From positions 1,054,001-1,118,000 of the forward strand of contig NZ_CP084004.1 of the NCBI RefSeq assembly GCF_020181355.1: a stretch of DNA of 64,000 bases. Reading direction: 5' to 3'. Of this stretch, positions 16,725 through 25,837 are shown piece after piece. The DNA comes from Collinsella aerofaciens. Lineage in GTDB: Bacteria > Actinomycetota > Coriobacteriia > Coriobacteriales > Coriobacteriaceae. Numbering within the stretch: position 1 is the first letter of the stretch; every line of letters starts with the position of its first letter. The notes under the pieces were generated by a model that worked only from the letters and a program-made list of their open reading frames with translations, ran no database searches and was not told the DNA's origin. Made by a program: the position numbers and the translations under genes.

Positions 16725-17909
16725 GTGGGCAAGGCGAAGGCTAAGGCGAAGAAAAAGACGACGGGGGCGCGGGCTAAGCGCGATCGTCGTCGGAAGCTTG
16801 CGACCGAAGCTCCCGCGTCTGCCGAGGAGCTGCTGGCAAGCGTGCCGGGACTCGATGCGCTGCAGGATGTTCCGGCGTTCGATGACCTGCCGGTCGATGC
16901 GGCTCAGCAGGCTGCATTTGACGACTTTTGCGCACAGGCCGAGGAGCCCGAGCAGATGCAGCTCGGTGCCGTGGTGCGCCTGGACCGCGGGTTTCCGCTG
17001 GTAGCAACTGACGATGACACGTTCCGCGCCGAGCACGCCGTAGGGTTTGCCAAGTCGCGTGGCGAGGACGAGGTCTTGCTGCCCGCTGTGGGCGACCGCG
17101 TGGCGGTCCGCCGTGCTCCCGGGCACGACATGGGCGTGATCGAGTGCGTATTGCCGCGCCGTACGAGCTTTGAGCGTTGGCGCGGCCGTGCCCGCGGTGA
17201 GCGCCAGGTGCTCTGCTCCAACGTTGACAGCGTGCTGATTGTGCAGGCGCTCGGTGCCGGCGAGGTACTGCTCGATCGCGTGGCGCGCTCACTGGTATTG
17301 GCGCTCGATTGCGATGCCGAGCCGGTGGTGGTGCTCACCAAGGCCGACCGCTGCGAGGCCGATGAGCTCGAGCGCGATCTGGACCGCGTGCGCCGTCTGG
17401 TGGGTCCGGACGTGCGCGTGATCGTGACGTCTTCTGCCGAGGGCCTCGGCCTGGACGAGGTGCGCGCCTGCGTGCCGGCTGGGAGCTGTGCCATGATCTT
17501 GGGCGAGTCGGGCGCCGGCAAGTCGACGCTGCTCAATGCGCTGCTGGGCCACGATGCTCTGGCTACTGGCGGCGTGCGCGAGCGTGATGACCAAGGTCGC
17601 CACACCACGGTTGCGCGCGTGATGGTGGCGCTGCCGGGCGACGCCGGCGTGATCGCCGATGCCCCGGGCCTGCGCAGCCTGCCGCTTGTGGGACATGAGC
17701 GGGGTCTGGCGCGTGCCTTCCCCGAGATCGTCGAGGCGTCGCGTGCGTGCCGGTTTGGCGATTGCACGCACACTCACGAGCCGGGTTGCGCCGTTCGCGA
17801 GGCCGAAGATGCCGGACAGATCGACAGCCTGCGTCTGGAGACGTTCCAAAACCTGGCGTCATCCATGCGCGTGAGTGCCCAAATGCTCGATCCCGATGTC
17901 CATCTGTAA
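16725..17909 (+). CDS. rsgA: Ribosome small subunit-dependent GTPase A
   Basis: 394 aa from GTG 16725. Circularly permuted GTPase: TKAD (G4) precedes the P-loop GESGAGKST (about residue 260) and DAPG (G3). An OB-fold precedes the G domain, and the C-terminal zinc knuckle appears as CRFGDCTHTHEPGC. RsgA helps late 30S subunit maturation. The start is set by GGGAGG five bases upstream; the frame is open upstream to 16638 but that would include the terminator hairpin. A Lys/Arg-rich N-terminus (KAKAKAKKKTTGARAKRDRR) is typical of actinobacterial members. Ends before a good terminator. Confidence 0.95.
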   Translation: MGKAKAKAKKKTTGARAKRDRRRKLATEAPASAEELLASVPGLDALQDVPAFDDLPVDAAQQAAFDDFCAQAEEPEQMQLGAVVRLDRGFPLVATDDDTFRAEHAVGFAKSRGEDEVLLPAVGDRVAVRRAPGHDMGVIECVLPRRTSFERWRGRARGERQVLCSNVDSVLIVQALGAGEVLLDRVARSLVLALDCDAEPVVVLTKADRCEADELERDLDRVRRLVGPDVRVIVTSSAEGLGLDEVRACVPAGSCAMILGESGAGKSTLLNALLGHDALATGGVRERDDQGRHTTVARVMVALPGDAGVIADAPGLRSLPLVGHERGLARAFPEIVEASRACRFGDCTHTHEPGCAVREAEDAGQIDSLRLETFQNLASSMRVSAQMLDPDVHL

Positions 17910-17926
17910 TTGAACTTTCCTATGAC

Positions 17927-17961
17927 AGCCGTCTCCTAACTGCTTGGGAGGCGGCTTTTTT
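17927..17961 (+). terminator. rsgA terminator
   Basis: Ten-base-pair stem AGCCGTCTCC with GGGAGGCGGCT, nine-base loop, followed by six T. Confidence 0.88.
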
Positions 17962-18067
17962 GCTGCCAAAGCGCCTCGAAAAATGCGTTTTGCCGACGTT
18001 CTGACCAAAACCTTGCCACGAGCTTGACGGGCTGGTCAGCTTTTGGTCAGCAATTGGTTTGACACGT

Positions 18068-18075
18068 AAAACCAA
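18068..18075. repeat. 8-bp target-site duplication of IS256 copy A
   Basis: AAAACCAA at 18068-18075 is repeated at 19582-19589, directly abutting the two ends of the element. IS256-family elements normally produce 8-9 bp duplications. Confidence 0.85.
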
Positions 18076-19581
18076 GGTAGCGCGCAGAGATGTGGTGTAA
18101 GAGGCGGGGCATGCCCCGCCTCCGCCCTTTCTTGAAAGGGAGGGGACACCGCCTAGAATTCGTCGTTGGAGTAATGAAGGTGACGAATGGAAGGAAAGGC
18201 GATGCCCCAAGAAGAGAGTGTACTGCGCCTCGGCCGCGACGAGGCCCTCGAGGCGGCGAGGCTTTGGCAGGAGTGCGGCGACGCGCGCGAGTTCGCGTGC
18301 AGGGTGCTGGGCAGCGTGATGAACGCGCTGATGGACTCCGAGGCCCAGCAGATGTGCGGCGCGAGCCGCAACGAGCGCAGCGACGGCAGGGAGAACAGCC
18401 GCAACGGCTACCGCCCCAGGTCGCTCAAGACCGCCGTGGGCGACGTGGAGCTCGAGATACCCAAGCTCAGGCACGGCACCTACTACCCCGAGGGCATGCT
18501 CGCGCGATGGTCGCGCGTCGACACCTCGGTGGCCGCCATCGTGCAGGAGATGTACGTATGCGGCGTGTCCACCCGCAAGGTCGAGCGCGTGGCGTCCAAG
18601 CTGGGCATATCCTCGCTGTCGAGCTCGGAGGTCTCGAGCCTCTGCTCCGACCTCGACGCCGAGGTGGCGGAGTTCCGCCGCCGCGACCTGTCGGGCACGC
18701 CGTGCTGCTACCTGTGGCTCGACGCCACCTACATGAGCTGCAGGGTCGGCTCGTCGGTCGTCTCGCAGGGCGTCGTGACCGCGATCGGGCTGGGCGCCGA
18801 CGGGCGCAAGCACTTCCTGGGCTGCGACGTGGTCGACACCGAGAGCGAGGACTCCTGGGCGGCATTCCTCGGCGGGCTGCGCGAGCGCGGGCTGGCCGGC
18901 GTTCGCCTCGTGGTCTCCGACAGCCACGCCGGGCTCGTGGCCGCCGTCTCGCGCCTGTTCCAGGGCTGCGCCTGGCAGCGCTGCGTGACGCACCTGCAGC
19001 GCAACCTCCAGAGCGCCTGCTCGGGCAGGCCCGAGGACTCCAAGGCGGCCGTCAGGGACCTCGTGCACGCCGCGGTCTACCAGGACGACCCCGACCTCGC
19101 GCGCTGCGTGTGGGCCGAGGCGGCGCCCTGGGTGGCGTCGGTGTCCGCCAGGGCCGGCGAGGTCTTCGAGCAGGCCGAGGACTCCGCGCTGGCGTTCACG
19201 GCCTTCCCCAGGGCGCACTGGGCCAAGCTCCGCACCAACAACGTCCAGGAGCGCGCCAACCGCGAGATCAAGCGCCGCTACAGGGTCGTGCAGTCCTTCC
19301 CCTCGAGGGAGTCGATGCTGCGCCTGACGTGCGCGAGCCTCATGGAGACCGAGGGACAGTGGTCCCAGCAGCGCGTGTTCTCCGAGGCCTCGGCCGCCGA
19401 GGGCTTCGCCGAGCCCGCGGACAGGCCGGCCCCGACAGAGGGGAGGCGCCGCGCGCTCGGGCGGCGCGCCAGGGAGATAGTGGACGAGATAGTCGAGAGG
19501 CGCGGTCTCAAGAAGGAGTAATATCGGGACTTGCAGCGACGGACCTCAGGACGCTCTTACACCACGTCTGCGCGCGCCACC
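18076..19581 (+). mobile_element. IS256-family insertion sequence, copy A
   Basis: 1,506 bp. Terminal inverted repeats of 28 bp (18076-18103 and 19554-19581, 24 matches, outer end GGTRGCGCGC). Between the left end and the transposase are a 22-bp palindrome built on GGCGGGGCATGCCCCGCC (about 18101-18122) and a second small hairpin (CCCTTTC-TT-GAAAGGG). A protein-identical copy lies inverted at 37999-39504. Inserted about 95 bp upstream of the Tad pilus operon. Confidence 0.93.
18187..19521 (+). CDS. IS256-family (mutator-type) transposase
   Basis: 444 aa. The DDE triad is visible: YLWLDATYM (first Asp), VVSDSHAGL (second Asp) and NNVQERANREIKRR (Glu). The conserved CQRCVTHLQ-like segment appears as WQRCVTHLQRNL. 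The protein is identical to the copy encoded at 38059-39393, pointing to recent transposition. ATG 18202 inside a good GGAAAGG context is an alternative start. Full length with no frameshift, so presumably functional. Confidence 0.94.
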   Translation: MEGKAMPQEESVLRLGRDEALEAARLWQECGDAREFACRVLGSVMNALMDSEAQQMCGASRNERSDGRENSRNGYRPRSLKTAVGDVELEIPKLRHGTYYPEGMLARWSRVDTSVAAIVQEMYVCGVSTRKVERVASKLGISSLSSSEVSSLCSDLDAEVAEFRRRDLSGTPCCYLWLDATYMSCRVGSSVVSQGVVTAIGLGADGRKHFLGCDVVDTESEDSWAAFLGGLRERGLAGVRLVVSDSHAGLVAAVSRLFQGCAWQRCVTHLQRNLQSACSGRPEDSKAAVRDLVHAAVYQDDPDLARCVWAEAAPWVASVSARAGEVFEQAEDSALAFTAFPRAHWAKLRTNNVQERANREIKRRYRVVQSFPSRESMLRLTCASLMETEGQWSQQRVFSEASAAEGFAEPADRPAPTEGRRRALGRRAREIVDEIVERRGLKKE

Positions 19582-19675
19582 AAAACCAAGATCGCGATTG
19601 CGCCGCTTTGCGCCCTGGTCGCCCAGACAATGGTGGTACGGGCATTTGCCCGGTGCTACCTTGAGAGGAGCGGCC

Positions 19676-20335
19676 GTGAACAAGAGCAAGCGCATCGCCA
19701 TCAGTCTGGTCGCGGGCGTGCTTGCCGCGGCGCTCTGCATGGTCTACGGCTCGTCGATCCGCTCGCAAGCCGAGCGGGCCCAGGCCGAGACGTTGGCAAA
19801 ATACGGCGGCGACCGCGTTGAGGTGTGCGTCGCGGCGCGCGATATCGATGCGGGCGAGACCCTCGACGAGACTAATGTCATAACTCAGGAATGGCTGGCG
19901 AGTCAGTTGCCGCGTGATGCGGCGACCGAGCTGCGTCAGGTGCGCGGCGACGTGACGACCTCGCGCATTCCTAAAAACGCCGTGATTTGCAATGTCTACA
20001 CCAAGGCCGAGAGCCACAAGCTCGAGGTGCCTAAAGGCAAGGTTGCCGTTTCGGTGGCGGTCGATGCCGAGCACTCGGTCGGCGGCGCTACGGGCGTGGG
20101 CAGCTATGTGGACGTGTACGTGCAAAAAGATGGCGTGACCGATCGTTTGTGCGGCGCGTACGTGATCGATACCAGCGAAGATGCCGGCACCACGCGTGAA
20201 GGCAAGATCGAGTGGGTGACGCTGGCGGCAGACCCCGAAGACGTCAAGGAATTGCTGGGAGCCTCGGGAAAGGGAACGGTCAGCTTGACGATTCCCGCCA
20301 CGGCGCGCGGCAAAAAGAGCGGAGGCGACGAGTGA
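19676..20335 (+). CDS. cpaB: Tad/Flp pilus assembly protein CpaB-like (SAF domain)
   Basis: 219 aa from GTG 19676 (AGAGGAG just upstream). One N-terminal membrane helix (IAISLVAGVLAAALCMVYG), then a SAF-type domain with the pattern VAARDIDAGETLDETNV, and an RcpC/CpaB-like beta-rich C-terminus. In didermal bacteria CpaB/RcpC sits in the periplasm with the secretin; in monoderms it is anchored outside the membrane and its role is less clear. First gene of a mostly overlapping operon. The upstream region is interrupted 95 bp away by IS256 copy A. Confidence 0.85.
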   Translation: MNKSKRIAISLVAGVLAAALCMVYGSSIRSQAERAQAETLAKYGGDRVEVCVAARDIDAGETLDETNVITQEWLASQLPRDAATELRQVRGDVTTSRIPKNAVICNVYTKAESHKLEVPKGKVAVSVAVDAEHSVGGATGVGSYVDVYVQKDGVTDRLCGAYVIDTSEDAGTTREGKIEWVTLAADPEDVKELLGASGKGTVSLTIPATARGKKSGGDE

Positions 20336-21984
20336 TGAAGGCGATCTGGCTTGCGTGCTGCGCGTGCGGTGATTACGGGCTGCTACAGCAGGAAGTCGAG
20401 GGCCGCGATGTGGGCGCGCAGGTACTTCGCGTGGGCGACCTGGACGGGCTGGTATCCATGGCGCGGGCGTTTCCGTCGCGCCGCGGTGCCGCCATCATCG
20501 CGGCGTCTCTGTTCGATACCGAAGACGTGCGGAAGACCGTTGCACGCCTGACGGCCGAGGGCCGTGTGAGTCGCGTCGTCGTGTTGATCGAGACGCTCGA
20601 CCCGTCGGATATCGAAGGGCTGTTTCGCGCGGGGGCGACCGAGGTCATCGCTGCGCACAGCTTGTGCGGCAACGGGCTCGCGGGCGAGGGAACGGTTGAT
20701 TCCGATCGGCGCATGACGATTGAGCCCGATGCTTTTGTTGATAGGGAACCCGGGGCGCCTCGCGCTACAAGAGGCCCGCGTGTTGATGAATATGGAAAAG
20801 CGGAAGCCGAGCATGGTCGGCGCCCCCGGGACCCCCTTGCATACGATGACGCTGGAAGGCCGGTACCGTATGGCGATGACGTTCTGGCTGAAGATATGGG
20901 ATACGTGCACGGCGTAAATCTGGCCGATGAACTCGACGAGATCGAGGGTTTTGCCGGGGCTGGCGAGCCGTGTGCCGCTGCGTCTTTGGCTTCGGAGCCG
21001 CAGCCCGGGCAGCCTGCCATGCCGGCTTGGGCTCAGCGCGTGACCGCGGCGGGGGAGACGGGGATGTTATCGCCCGCGTTCGTGTCGCCGGTTCCTGCAC
21101 CGTCAGCCCCCGCGCCGTCGGCGGACGCTTCGATTCCGTCGCGTCGGGCGCCGGTCGTCTGCGCCGTCTCGGGTTCGGGCGGTTGCGGCAAGTCGACGAT
21201 CGTTGCCACCATGGCGCATGCGGCATCGCTGTTGGGTTTGCGTGCCGCTGTGCTCGACTTGGACCTCATGTTTGGAAACCTATACGATTTGCTGGGTGTC
21301 GATGCCCCGCACGATATGGCGACGCTTGTCGAGCCGTCGGCGGCGGGCGCACTTGCCGAGCCGGATATCGTGGCCGCATCGATGCGCGTCGCCCCGGGCG
21401 TCACGCTCTGGGGACCTGTCGCGGCCCCCGAGAAGGCCGAGCTCATGGCACGTCCGGTGGAGCTATTGCTCGATGTTTTGCGTCGCGAATCCGACGTGGT
21501 CTTTGTCGACACCTCGGTCTTTTGGGGTGATGCCGTGGCCGCCGCGGTGGCGGCGAGCGACCGTTGCCTGGTCGTAGGCGATGCGGCGGTATCGTCCGCG
21601 ACATCCACTTCGCGCGTCATTGAGCTGGCGAGCCGTGTTGGCGTGCCACGCACGCGCATGAGCGCCGTGTTCAACCGGTTTGGTGCGCGCGGTGCCGACG
21701 AGGACGTCGCCATGCGCTTCGAGATCGCCTGCGCACTGAGCTCCAAGATCCGCATTGCCGATGGCGGTCAGGACTTGGTCGCGCTCATGGCATTCGGTCG
21801 TGCCGACGAGGCAGTGGGTCAGACGAGTGCTTTTGCGACCAGCGTGCGCGAGGCCACGCGCGAGATGCTCGTGGAGCTGGGCTGCGCCGTCGGTCCCTGG
21901 AGCGATATGGTCGCCGACCGCGCGACCCGCACCGAGCGCCCGCGCATCCGTCTTCCCTGGTCGCGTGAGGGTGATTCGCGATGA
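20335..21984 (+). CDS. tadZ: Tad pilus localisation ATPase (CpaE/TadZ-like)
   Basis: 549 aa. The N-terminal third resembles an atypical receiver domain (VVVLIETLDPSDIEGLFRAGATEV), then a low-complexity linker rich in Pro/Ala, then a MinD/ParA-type ATPase with the deviant P-loop SGSGGCGKST (about residue 280) and DLDLMFGNLYDLLG. TadZ proteins position the pilus machine at the pole or other sites. Start ATG 20335 overlaps the TGA of cpaB (ATGA-type); GTG 20332 is also possible, and GGAGG lies at 20321-20325. Overlaps tadA by 4 bp. Confidence 0.88.
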   Translation: MKAIWLACCACGDYGLLQQEVEGRDVGAQVLRVGDLDGLVSMARAFPSRRGAAIIAASLFDTEDVRKTVARLTAEGRVSRVVVLIETLDPSDIEGLFRAGATEVIAAHSLCGNGLAGEGTVDSDRRMTIEPDAFVDREPGAPRATRGPRVDEYGKAEAEHGRRPRDPLAYDDAGRPVPYGDDVLAEDMGYVHGVNLADELDEIEGFAGAGEPCAAASLASEPQPGQPAMPAWAQRVTAAGETGMLSPAFVSPVPAPSAPAPSADASIPSRRAPVVCAVSGSGGCGKSTIVATMAHAASLLGLRAAVLDLDLMFGNLYDLLGVDAPHDMATLVEPSAAGALAEPDIVAASMRVAPGVTLWGPVAAPEKAELMARPVELLLDVLRRESDVVFVDTSVFWGDAVAAAVAASDRCLVVGDAAVSSATSTSRVIELASRVGVPRTRMSAVFNRFGARGADEDVAMRFEIACALSSKIRIADGGQDLVALMAFGRADEAVGQTSAFATSVREATREMLVELGCAVGPWSDMVADRATRTERPRIRLPWSREGDSR

Positions 21985-23309
21985 GTCTGCAGACGAGGAT
22001 TAAAGCCGCCGGCGCGGCCGCCGCGGCTGCCCCCGTTGATGCGGGACGCCGCCGTGCCGTTAAACGCCGCACCAAGCGTGCGGTGATGGACCGCATGGGC
22101 TACGACGAGGTGGCGCGCATCAGTGCCTACGTCGACCCGGCCCTTGCCCGCTCTGAGCTACGTCCGGCGGTGGAAGCGGCGCTCAACGTGGAAGAGTCGA
22201 CCGACTTGGCGACGCCTGAGCGTGAGACCATCATTGACGAGATTCTAGATGACGTGGTGGGCCTGGGACCGCTGCAGCCGCTCATCGAGGACGACACCGT
22301 TACCGAAATCATGATCAACGGCTGTCGCTCTGCCTTTTTTGAGCGCAGTGGCGTTTTGTATCCCATCGAGCACGCGTTTGAGGACGACGAGCAGATCCGT
22401 GTGCTCATCGACCGCATCATCTCGCCGCTCGGCCGTCGTATTGACGAGCGTAGCCCCATCGTCAACGCCCGCCTCAAGACGGGTTATCGCGTCAACGCGG
22501 TGATTCCACCCGTGGCGATTGACGGGCCAATCCTCACCATTCGTAAGTTCTCGGACCGTATCTGTTCGTTGGACGAGCTTGTGGGGTTGGGGTCACTGCC
22601 GCTTTGGTATGCGCAGCTGCTGTCGTGCGCGGTGTCGTTGCGGCAGGACTTGGCGGTTGCAGGAGGCACGGGGTCGGGCAAGACCACGCTGCTCAACGCA
22701 CTGTCGTGCGAGATTTCCACCGGCGAGCGCATCGTGACGATCGAGGATTCCGCCGAGCTCAAGTTTGCACATCACCCACACGTTGTCCGTCTGGAGGCGC
22801 GTGAGGCGTCAATCGAGGGCGAGGGTGCGGTGACGATTCGTGACCTGGTGACCAATGCTCTGCGTATGCGCCCCGACCGCATTGTCGTGGGCGAGGTGCG
22901 CGGTGCCGAGTGCTGCGACATGCTGCAGGCCATGAACACGGGCCACGACGGCTCGCTCACCACGCTCCATGCGGGTACCGAGCAGGAGACCGTGGTTCGC
23001 CTGACGCTGCTTGCGCGCTACGGCATCGATTTGCCGAGTGAGCTTATCGAAGAGCAGATCGCCATGGCGCTCGACGGCATCGTGATGTCCGAGCGTCATG
23101 CAGATGGTAGGCGCTTTGTCGCCTCATATTCGGGGGTTCGCCGCGGCGCGTCGGGCGGTGTTGAGCTCGAACGCTACGTGACTTTTGATGCCGCCGAACG
23201 CACCTGGACGCTCGACCGCGAGCCGCCGTTTATTGCGGAGGGCTTGCGGTCGGGAACGCTCACGCAAGAGGAGGTGGACGAATGGAGATCGCTATGCCCC
23301 TCGTCGTAG
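21981..23309 (+). CDS. tadA: Tad secretion ATPase TadA/CpaF
   Basis: 442 aa. Type II/IV secretion ATPase of the GspE superfamily: Walker [10 protein letters not shown] (about residue 229), Asp box region [10 protein letters not shown], Walker B-like [12 protein letters not shown], and His box [13 protein letters not shown]. It drives assembly (and possibly retraction) of Flp pili at the cytoplasmic face. An N-terminal three-helix domain precedes the N2 domain, as in CpaF proteins. It overlaps both neighbours, tadZ by 4 bp and tadB by 28 bp, suggesting tight translational coupling. Confidence 0.94.
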   Translation: MSLQTRIKAAGAAAAAAPVDAGRRRAVKRRTKRAVMDRMGYDEVARISAYVDPALARSELRPAVEAALNVEESTDLATPERETIIDEILDDVVGLGPLQPLIEDDTVTEIMINGCRSAFFERSGVLYPIEHAFEDDEQIRVLIDRIISPLGRRIDERSPIVNARLKTGYRVNAVIPPVAIDGPILTIRKFSDRICSLDELVGLGSLPLWYAQLLSCAVSLRQDLAVAGGTGSGKTTLLNALSCEISTGERIVTIEDSAELKFAHHPHVVRLEAREASIEGEGAVTIRDLVTNALRMRPDRIVVGEVRGAECCDMLQAMNTGHDGSLTTLHAGTEQETVVRLTLLARYGIDLPSELIEEQIAMALDGIVMSERHADGRRFVASYSGVRRGASGGVELERYVTFDAAERTWTLDREPPFIAEGLRSGTLTQEEVDEWRSLCPSS

Positions 23310-24208
23310 GGGGTTTGGCGGGGCTTTCCGTCGCGACGGCGTGTGGGGCAGAGCCTCGTGTGCCGCGGATGCCGCCGGCGGAGCTGGTGCGCCAGACGCT
23401 CGAATCGATGGCGGAGAAGCTGCCGCGTGAGTTGGTGGAAAACGACCTGCTGACAAAGATTGCCCGCTCGTGGGCGTCGCTGATCCCCGCAGATCGCCTT
23501 GGGTTTGCTATTGAGGATAACGCGGCTCGTCTGGCATTTCTGCTGCTGTCGAGCGGTATCTGCAGCGTTTTGCTGGCCGTTGCGTCGTTGTCGCCCATCG
23601 GCTTTGTCTTGGGGCTGGTGGCGCCGTTTGGCGTGGGTGCCGCGCGTGACACCTTCGATCGCCGACGCGAGCAGCATGATGTAGAAGAGGCCATGCCCGA
23701 GGCATTCACGGCGTTATCCATGTCGCTTGCCTCGGGGCATTCGCTGGCACAGGGCATGCGCTTTGTGGGCGCCCATGCGCAAGAACCGGTGCATACCGAG
23801 TTTTTGCGGGTGGCGGCGGCAATCGATTGCGGCATCTCGGCGACCGACGCACTCGATGACCTACTCGTTCGCATCGATGCCCCCGGCCTTTCGCTTGTCA
23901 CCTTGGCGCTCAAAGTATCGCAGCGTACCGGGGCTCCACTTGCTGGCTTGCTGTCCGAGGCGTCGAGCATGGTGGGTGAGCGCATTGAGCTCAAACGCCG
24001 TCTGGACGTTAAGACGTCACAGGCGCGTATGTCGGCACACATGGTCGCGGCGATGCCGGCGGGCATGTGCGCGGTGCTGGCTTTGCTTTCGGCAGACTTT
24101 CGTCGCGGTCTTGCGACGCCGGCTGGTGCGGGCGCCGTGGTACTGGGACTTGCCCTCAACGTCGTTGCCCTGGTAGTTATCCGGCGCATTATGCGGGTGG
24201 AGCTATGA
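23282..24208 (+). CDS. tadB: Tad pilus inner-membrane protein TadB
   Basis: 308 aa with hydrophobic segments near the N-terminus, at about 80-120 and at the C-terminus, and a type II secretion F (T2SF) domain between (MPEAFTALSMSLASGHSLAQGM). With TadC it forms the membrane platform on which TadA acts. Start ATG 23282 is preceded by AGAGGAGGTGG at five bases; ATG 23294 is possible but has no better site. Overlaps tadA by 28 bp and tadC by 4 bp. Confidence 0.9.
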   Translation: MEIAMPLVVGGLAGLSVATACGAEPRVPRMPPAELVRQTLESMAEKLPRELVENDLLTKIARSWASLIPADRLGFAIEDNAARLAFLLLSSGICSVLLAVASLSPIGFVLGLVAPFGVGAARDTFDRRREQHDVEEAMPEAFTALSMSLASGHSLAQGMRFVGAHAQEPVHTEFLRVAAAIDCGISATDALDDLLVRIDAPGLSLVTLALKVSQRTGAPLAGLLSEASSMVGERIELKRRLDVKTSQARMSAHMVAAMPAGMCAVLALLSADFRRGLATPAGAGAVVLGLALNVVALVVIRRIMRVEL

Positions 24209-24846
24209 GCGCCCTGGTCGGGGCCGCGGCTTGTCTGTGTGCCCTGAGTGTATTTGCCGCGACAGGTTTGGAGCGTGCGGATGCTTGCAAGATTGCAGAG
24301 ACGTGCAAGCGTGAAGCGGTACTGGTCATTGCTGCGGGCTACTCGGTGATTGATACCCTGACTGCGCGAATGAAGGGCGCGATTGGGGCGGGCGGCCCGG
24401 CGCGGGTGTCGCTCGGTGAGGTGTCCGAGATGATCGACGTGGTGCGCCTGGGTCTTTCTGCCGGCCTTTCGTTTGACGCGGCGCTCGAGATTTTCTGTGC
24501 CAATCGTCGGTCGGTGCTGGCCGTTCGTCTTGAACGAGCTTGCATGGCGTGGCAGGTGGGCGTGGGGACGCGCGAGGCCGAGCTGTTGGCTGCCGCGCGT
24601 GATTTGGACGTGAGGGCGCTCGAGACCTTTGCCATCACGGTGGGGCAGGCGCTTGCGCTGGGCGCCCCGCTGGCCGAGACGCTGGCTGCTCAAAGTCGCG
24701 AGATCCGTGCGGCCCATCGCGCCGCAGTCGAGCGCGAGATCGAGCGCGCGCCGGTCAAGTTGCTGATTCCCACCGGCACGCTCATCTTGCCGGCGTTGCT
24801 TCTGTCCATATTGGGCCCGCTGCTGGGAGCAGGCGGGATGATGTAG
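24205..24846 (+). CDS. tadC: Tad pilus inner-membrane protein TadC
   Basis: 213 aa. T2SF-domain protein: EVSEMIDVVRLGLSAGLSFDAAL and ITVGQALALGAPLAETL are typical, and one C-terminal membrane helix (LLIPTGTLILPALLLSILGPLLG) is clear. Shorter than many TadC proteins (about 280-320 aa), with a reduced N-terminal membrane part. ATG 24205 overlaps the tadB stop (ATGA). Confidence 0.88.
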   Translation: MSALVGAAACLCALSVFAATGLERADACKIAETCKREAVLVIAAGYSVIDTLTARMKGAIGAGGPARVSLGEVSEMIDVVRLGLSAGLSFDAALEIFCANRRSVLAVRLERACMAWQVGVGTREAELLAAARDLDVRALETFAITVGQALALGAPLAETLAAQSREIRAAHRAAVEREIERAPVKLLIPTGTLILPALLLSILGPLLGAGGMM

Positions 24847-24856
24847 GGAGGAATAC

Positions 24857-25090
24857 ATGAACACGATGACCGACATTGCGGGCAAGGCTTGGAGCTGGGC
24901 ATTTTGCCGGGCAATCCGCGCTCGCCAGCGTGCCAAGGCGCTGTTGCGGGAGGAGAACGCGCAGGGCACTACCGAATACGCCATCTTGGTCGGTGTGCTC
25001 GTAGTGATCGCGATTATCGCCATCGTCGCGTTTAAGAGCAAAGTCGAAGAACTATGGAACGCGATCAAAGACGGCATCAACAGCCTGTAG
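24857..25090 (+). CDS. flp: Flp-type pilin
   Basis: 77 aa. A basic 35-residue leader (ARQRAKALLREENAQG) is followed by TTEYAILVGVLVVIAIIAI, the hydrophobic helix with the Glu-Tyr pair of class III (Flp) prepilins. Cleavage after the Gly by a TadV/CpaA-type prepilin peptidase is expected; no such peptidase gene is in the window. GGGAGG lies upstream of ATG 24857. This is probably the major pilin. Confidence 0.88.
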   Translation: MNTMTDIAGKAWSWAFCRAIRARQRAKALLREENAQGTTEYAILVGVLVVIAIIAIVAFKSKVEELWNAIKDGINSL

Positions 25091-25617
25091 GAGGCAGGCG
25101 GCCTGTTGGTTCGCCGCTGGTGCTCGTCTGTTTGCTCGTGGCAATAGCGGTGACGCTTTGGGGGCTGGGTGTTGCGCGACAGCAGCGTCCAGGCGCTACT
25201 GCCGATTTGGGATCGGGTTCGGCGGCGGTGTCACAAGCAGAAGGCGCGGGAGATATGGGCGGTCAGAATGCCGCCGTCACGGCTCGTACCTTTTTGCAGG
25301 CGCTCGACGAGCGGGCCGCCAGCGCGACGGAGCCGTCTGCAGACAACGCGATCGCGGTTCGACTCGCATGGTCCGAGGACCGGCCGATGACCGAGGCGGC
25401 GGCAGACCTGTTGCGCGCCTACCGTGAGGTGCCCACGGCCCAGCTCGCCCTGAGCGGCTATCTCGATATTAAGGGCAACGTATGGGGCGCCATCGTGCGC
25501 GATGGGAGAGGCTGGGTCGACATGGTGACGGTTGCCGCGGATGCCGGCGATGCCTCGTGCCGCCTGCGTGCCGTGCGTCTGGTTCCGCAAACAACGGAGT
25601 CAAAGGAGGGGTCGTGA
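25054..25617 (+). CDS. Single-pass membrane protein of the Tad locus, unknown function
   Basis: 187 aa if started at ATG 25054, overlapping flp by 37 bp. One N-terminal membrane helix (PLVLVCLLVAIAVTLWGLGVA) and an exported domain of about 140 residues with the segment LALSGYLDIKGNVWGAIVRDGRGW. I do not recognise the family. The start is uncertain: there is a strong AGGAGG after the flp stop but no in-frame start at the right distance, so coupling from flp is likely. Position between the two pilin-like genes suggests a pilus accessory protein. Confidence 0.65.
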   Translation: MERDQRRHQQPVGGRRPVGSPLVLVCLLVAIAVTLWGLGVARQQRPGATADLGSGSAAVSQAEGAGDMGGQNAAVTARTFLQALDERAASATEPSADNAIAVRLAWSEDRPMTEAAADLLRAYREVPTAQLALSGYLDIKGNVWGAIVRDGRGWVDMVTVAADAGDASCRLRAVRLVPQTTESKEGS

Positions 25618-25618
25618 A

Positions 25619-25837
25619 ATGCATGGTGTCCTGTGTGAGGAATCTGCTCAGTCGACCGTCGAATACGCCATCGTCACCGTGGCGCTGTTATCGATTGTGC
25701 TGGCGATTGCGGGGCTTTGGCGCGCTGGCACCGATGGGCGCTTGGCGGCACTGGTCGAGCGGGCAGCGTCTCATGGCGTCGCCCCATCGTCGGTTATCGA
25801 TGCCGCGACGGGTGCCAAGGACATCGCTCTGTATTGA
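25619..25837 (+). CDS. Second small pilin-like protein of the Tad locus
   Basis: 72 aa from ATG 25619, with AAAGGAGGGG seven bases upstream. A very short leader is followed by AQSTVEYAIVTVALLSIVLA, again the Glu-Tyr type prepilin signal and helix. The processed form would be about 60 residues with a hydrophilic tail. It may be a minor pilin or a TadE/F-type pseudopilin. Overlaps the next gene by 38 bp. Confidence 0.75.
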   Translation: MHGVLCEESAQSTVEYAIVTVALLSIVLAIAGLWRAGTDGRLAALVERAASHGVAPSSVIDAATGAKDIALY

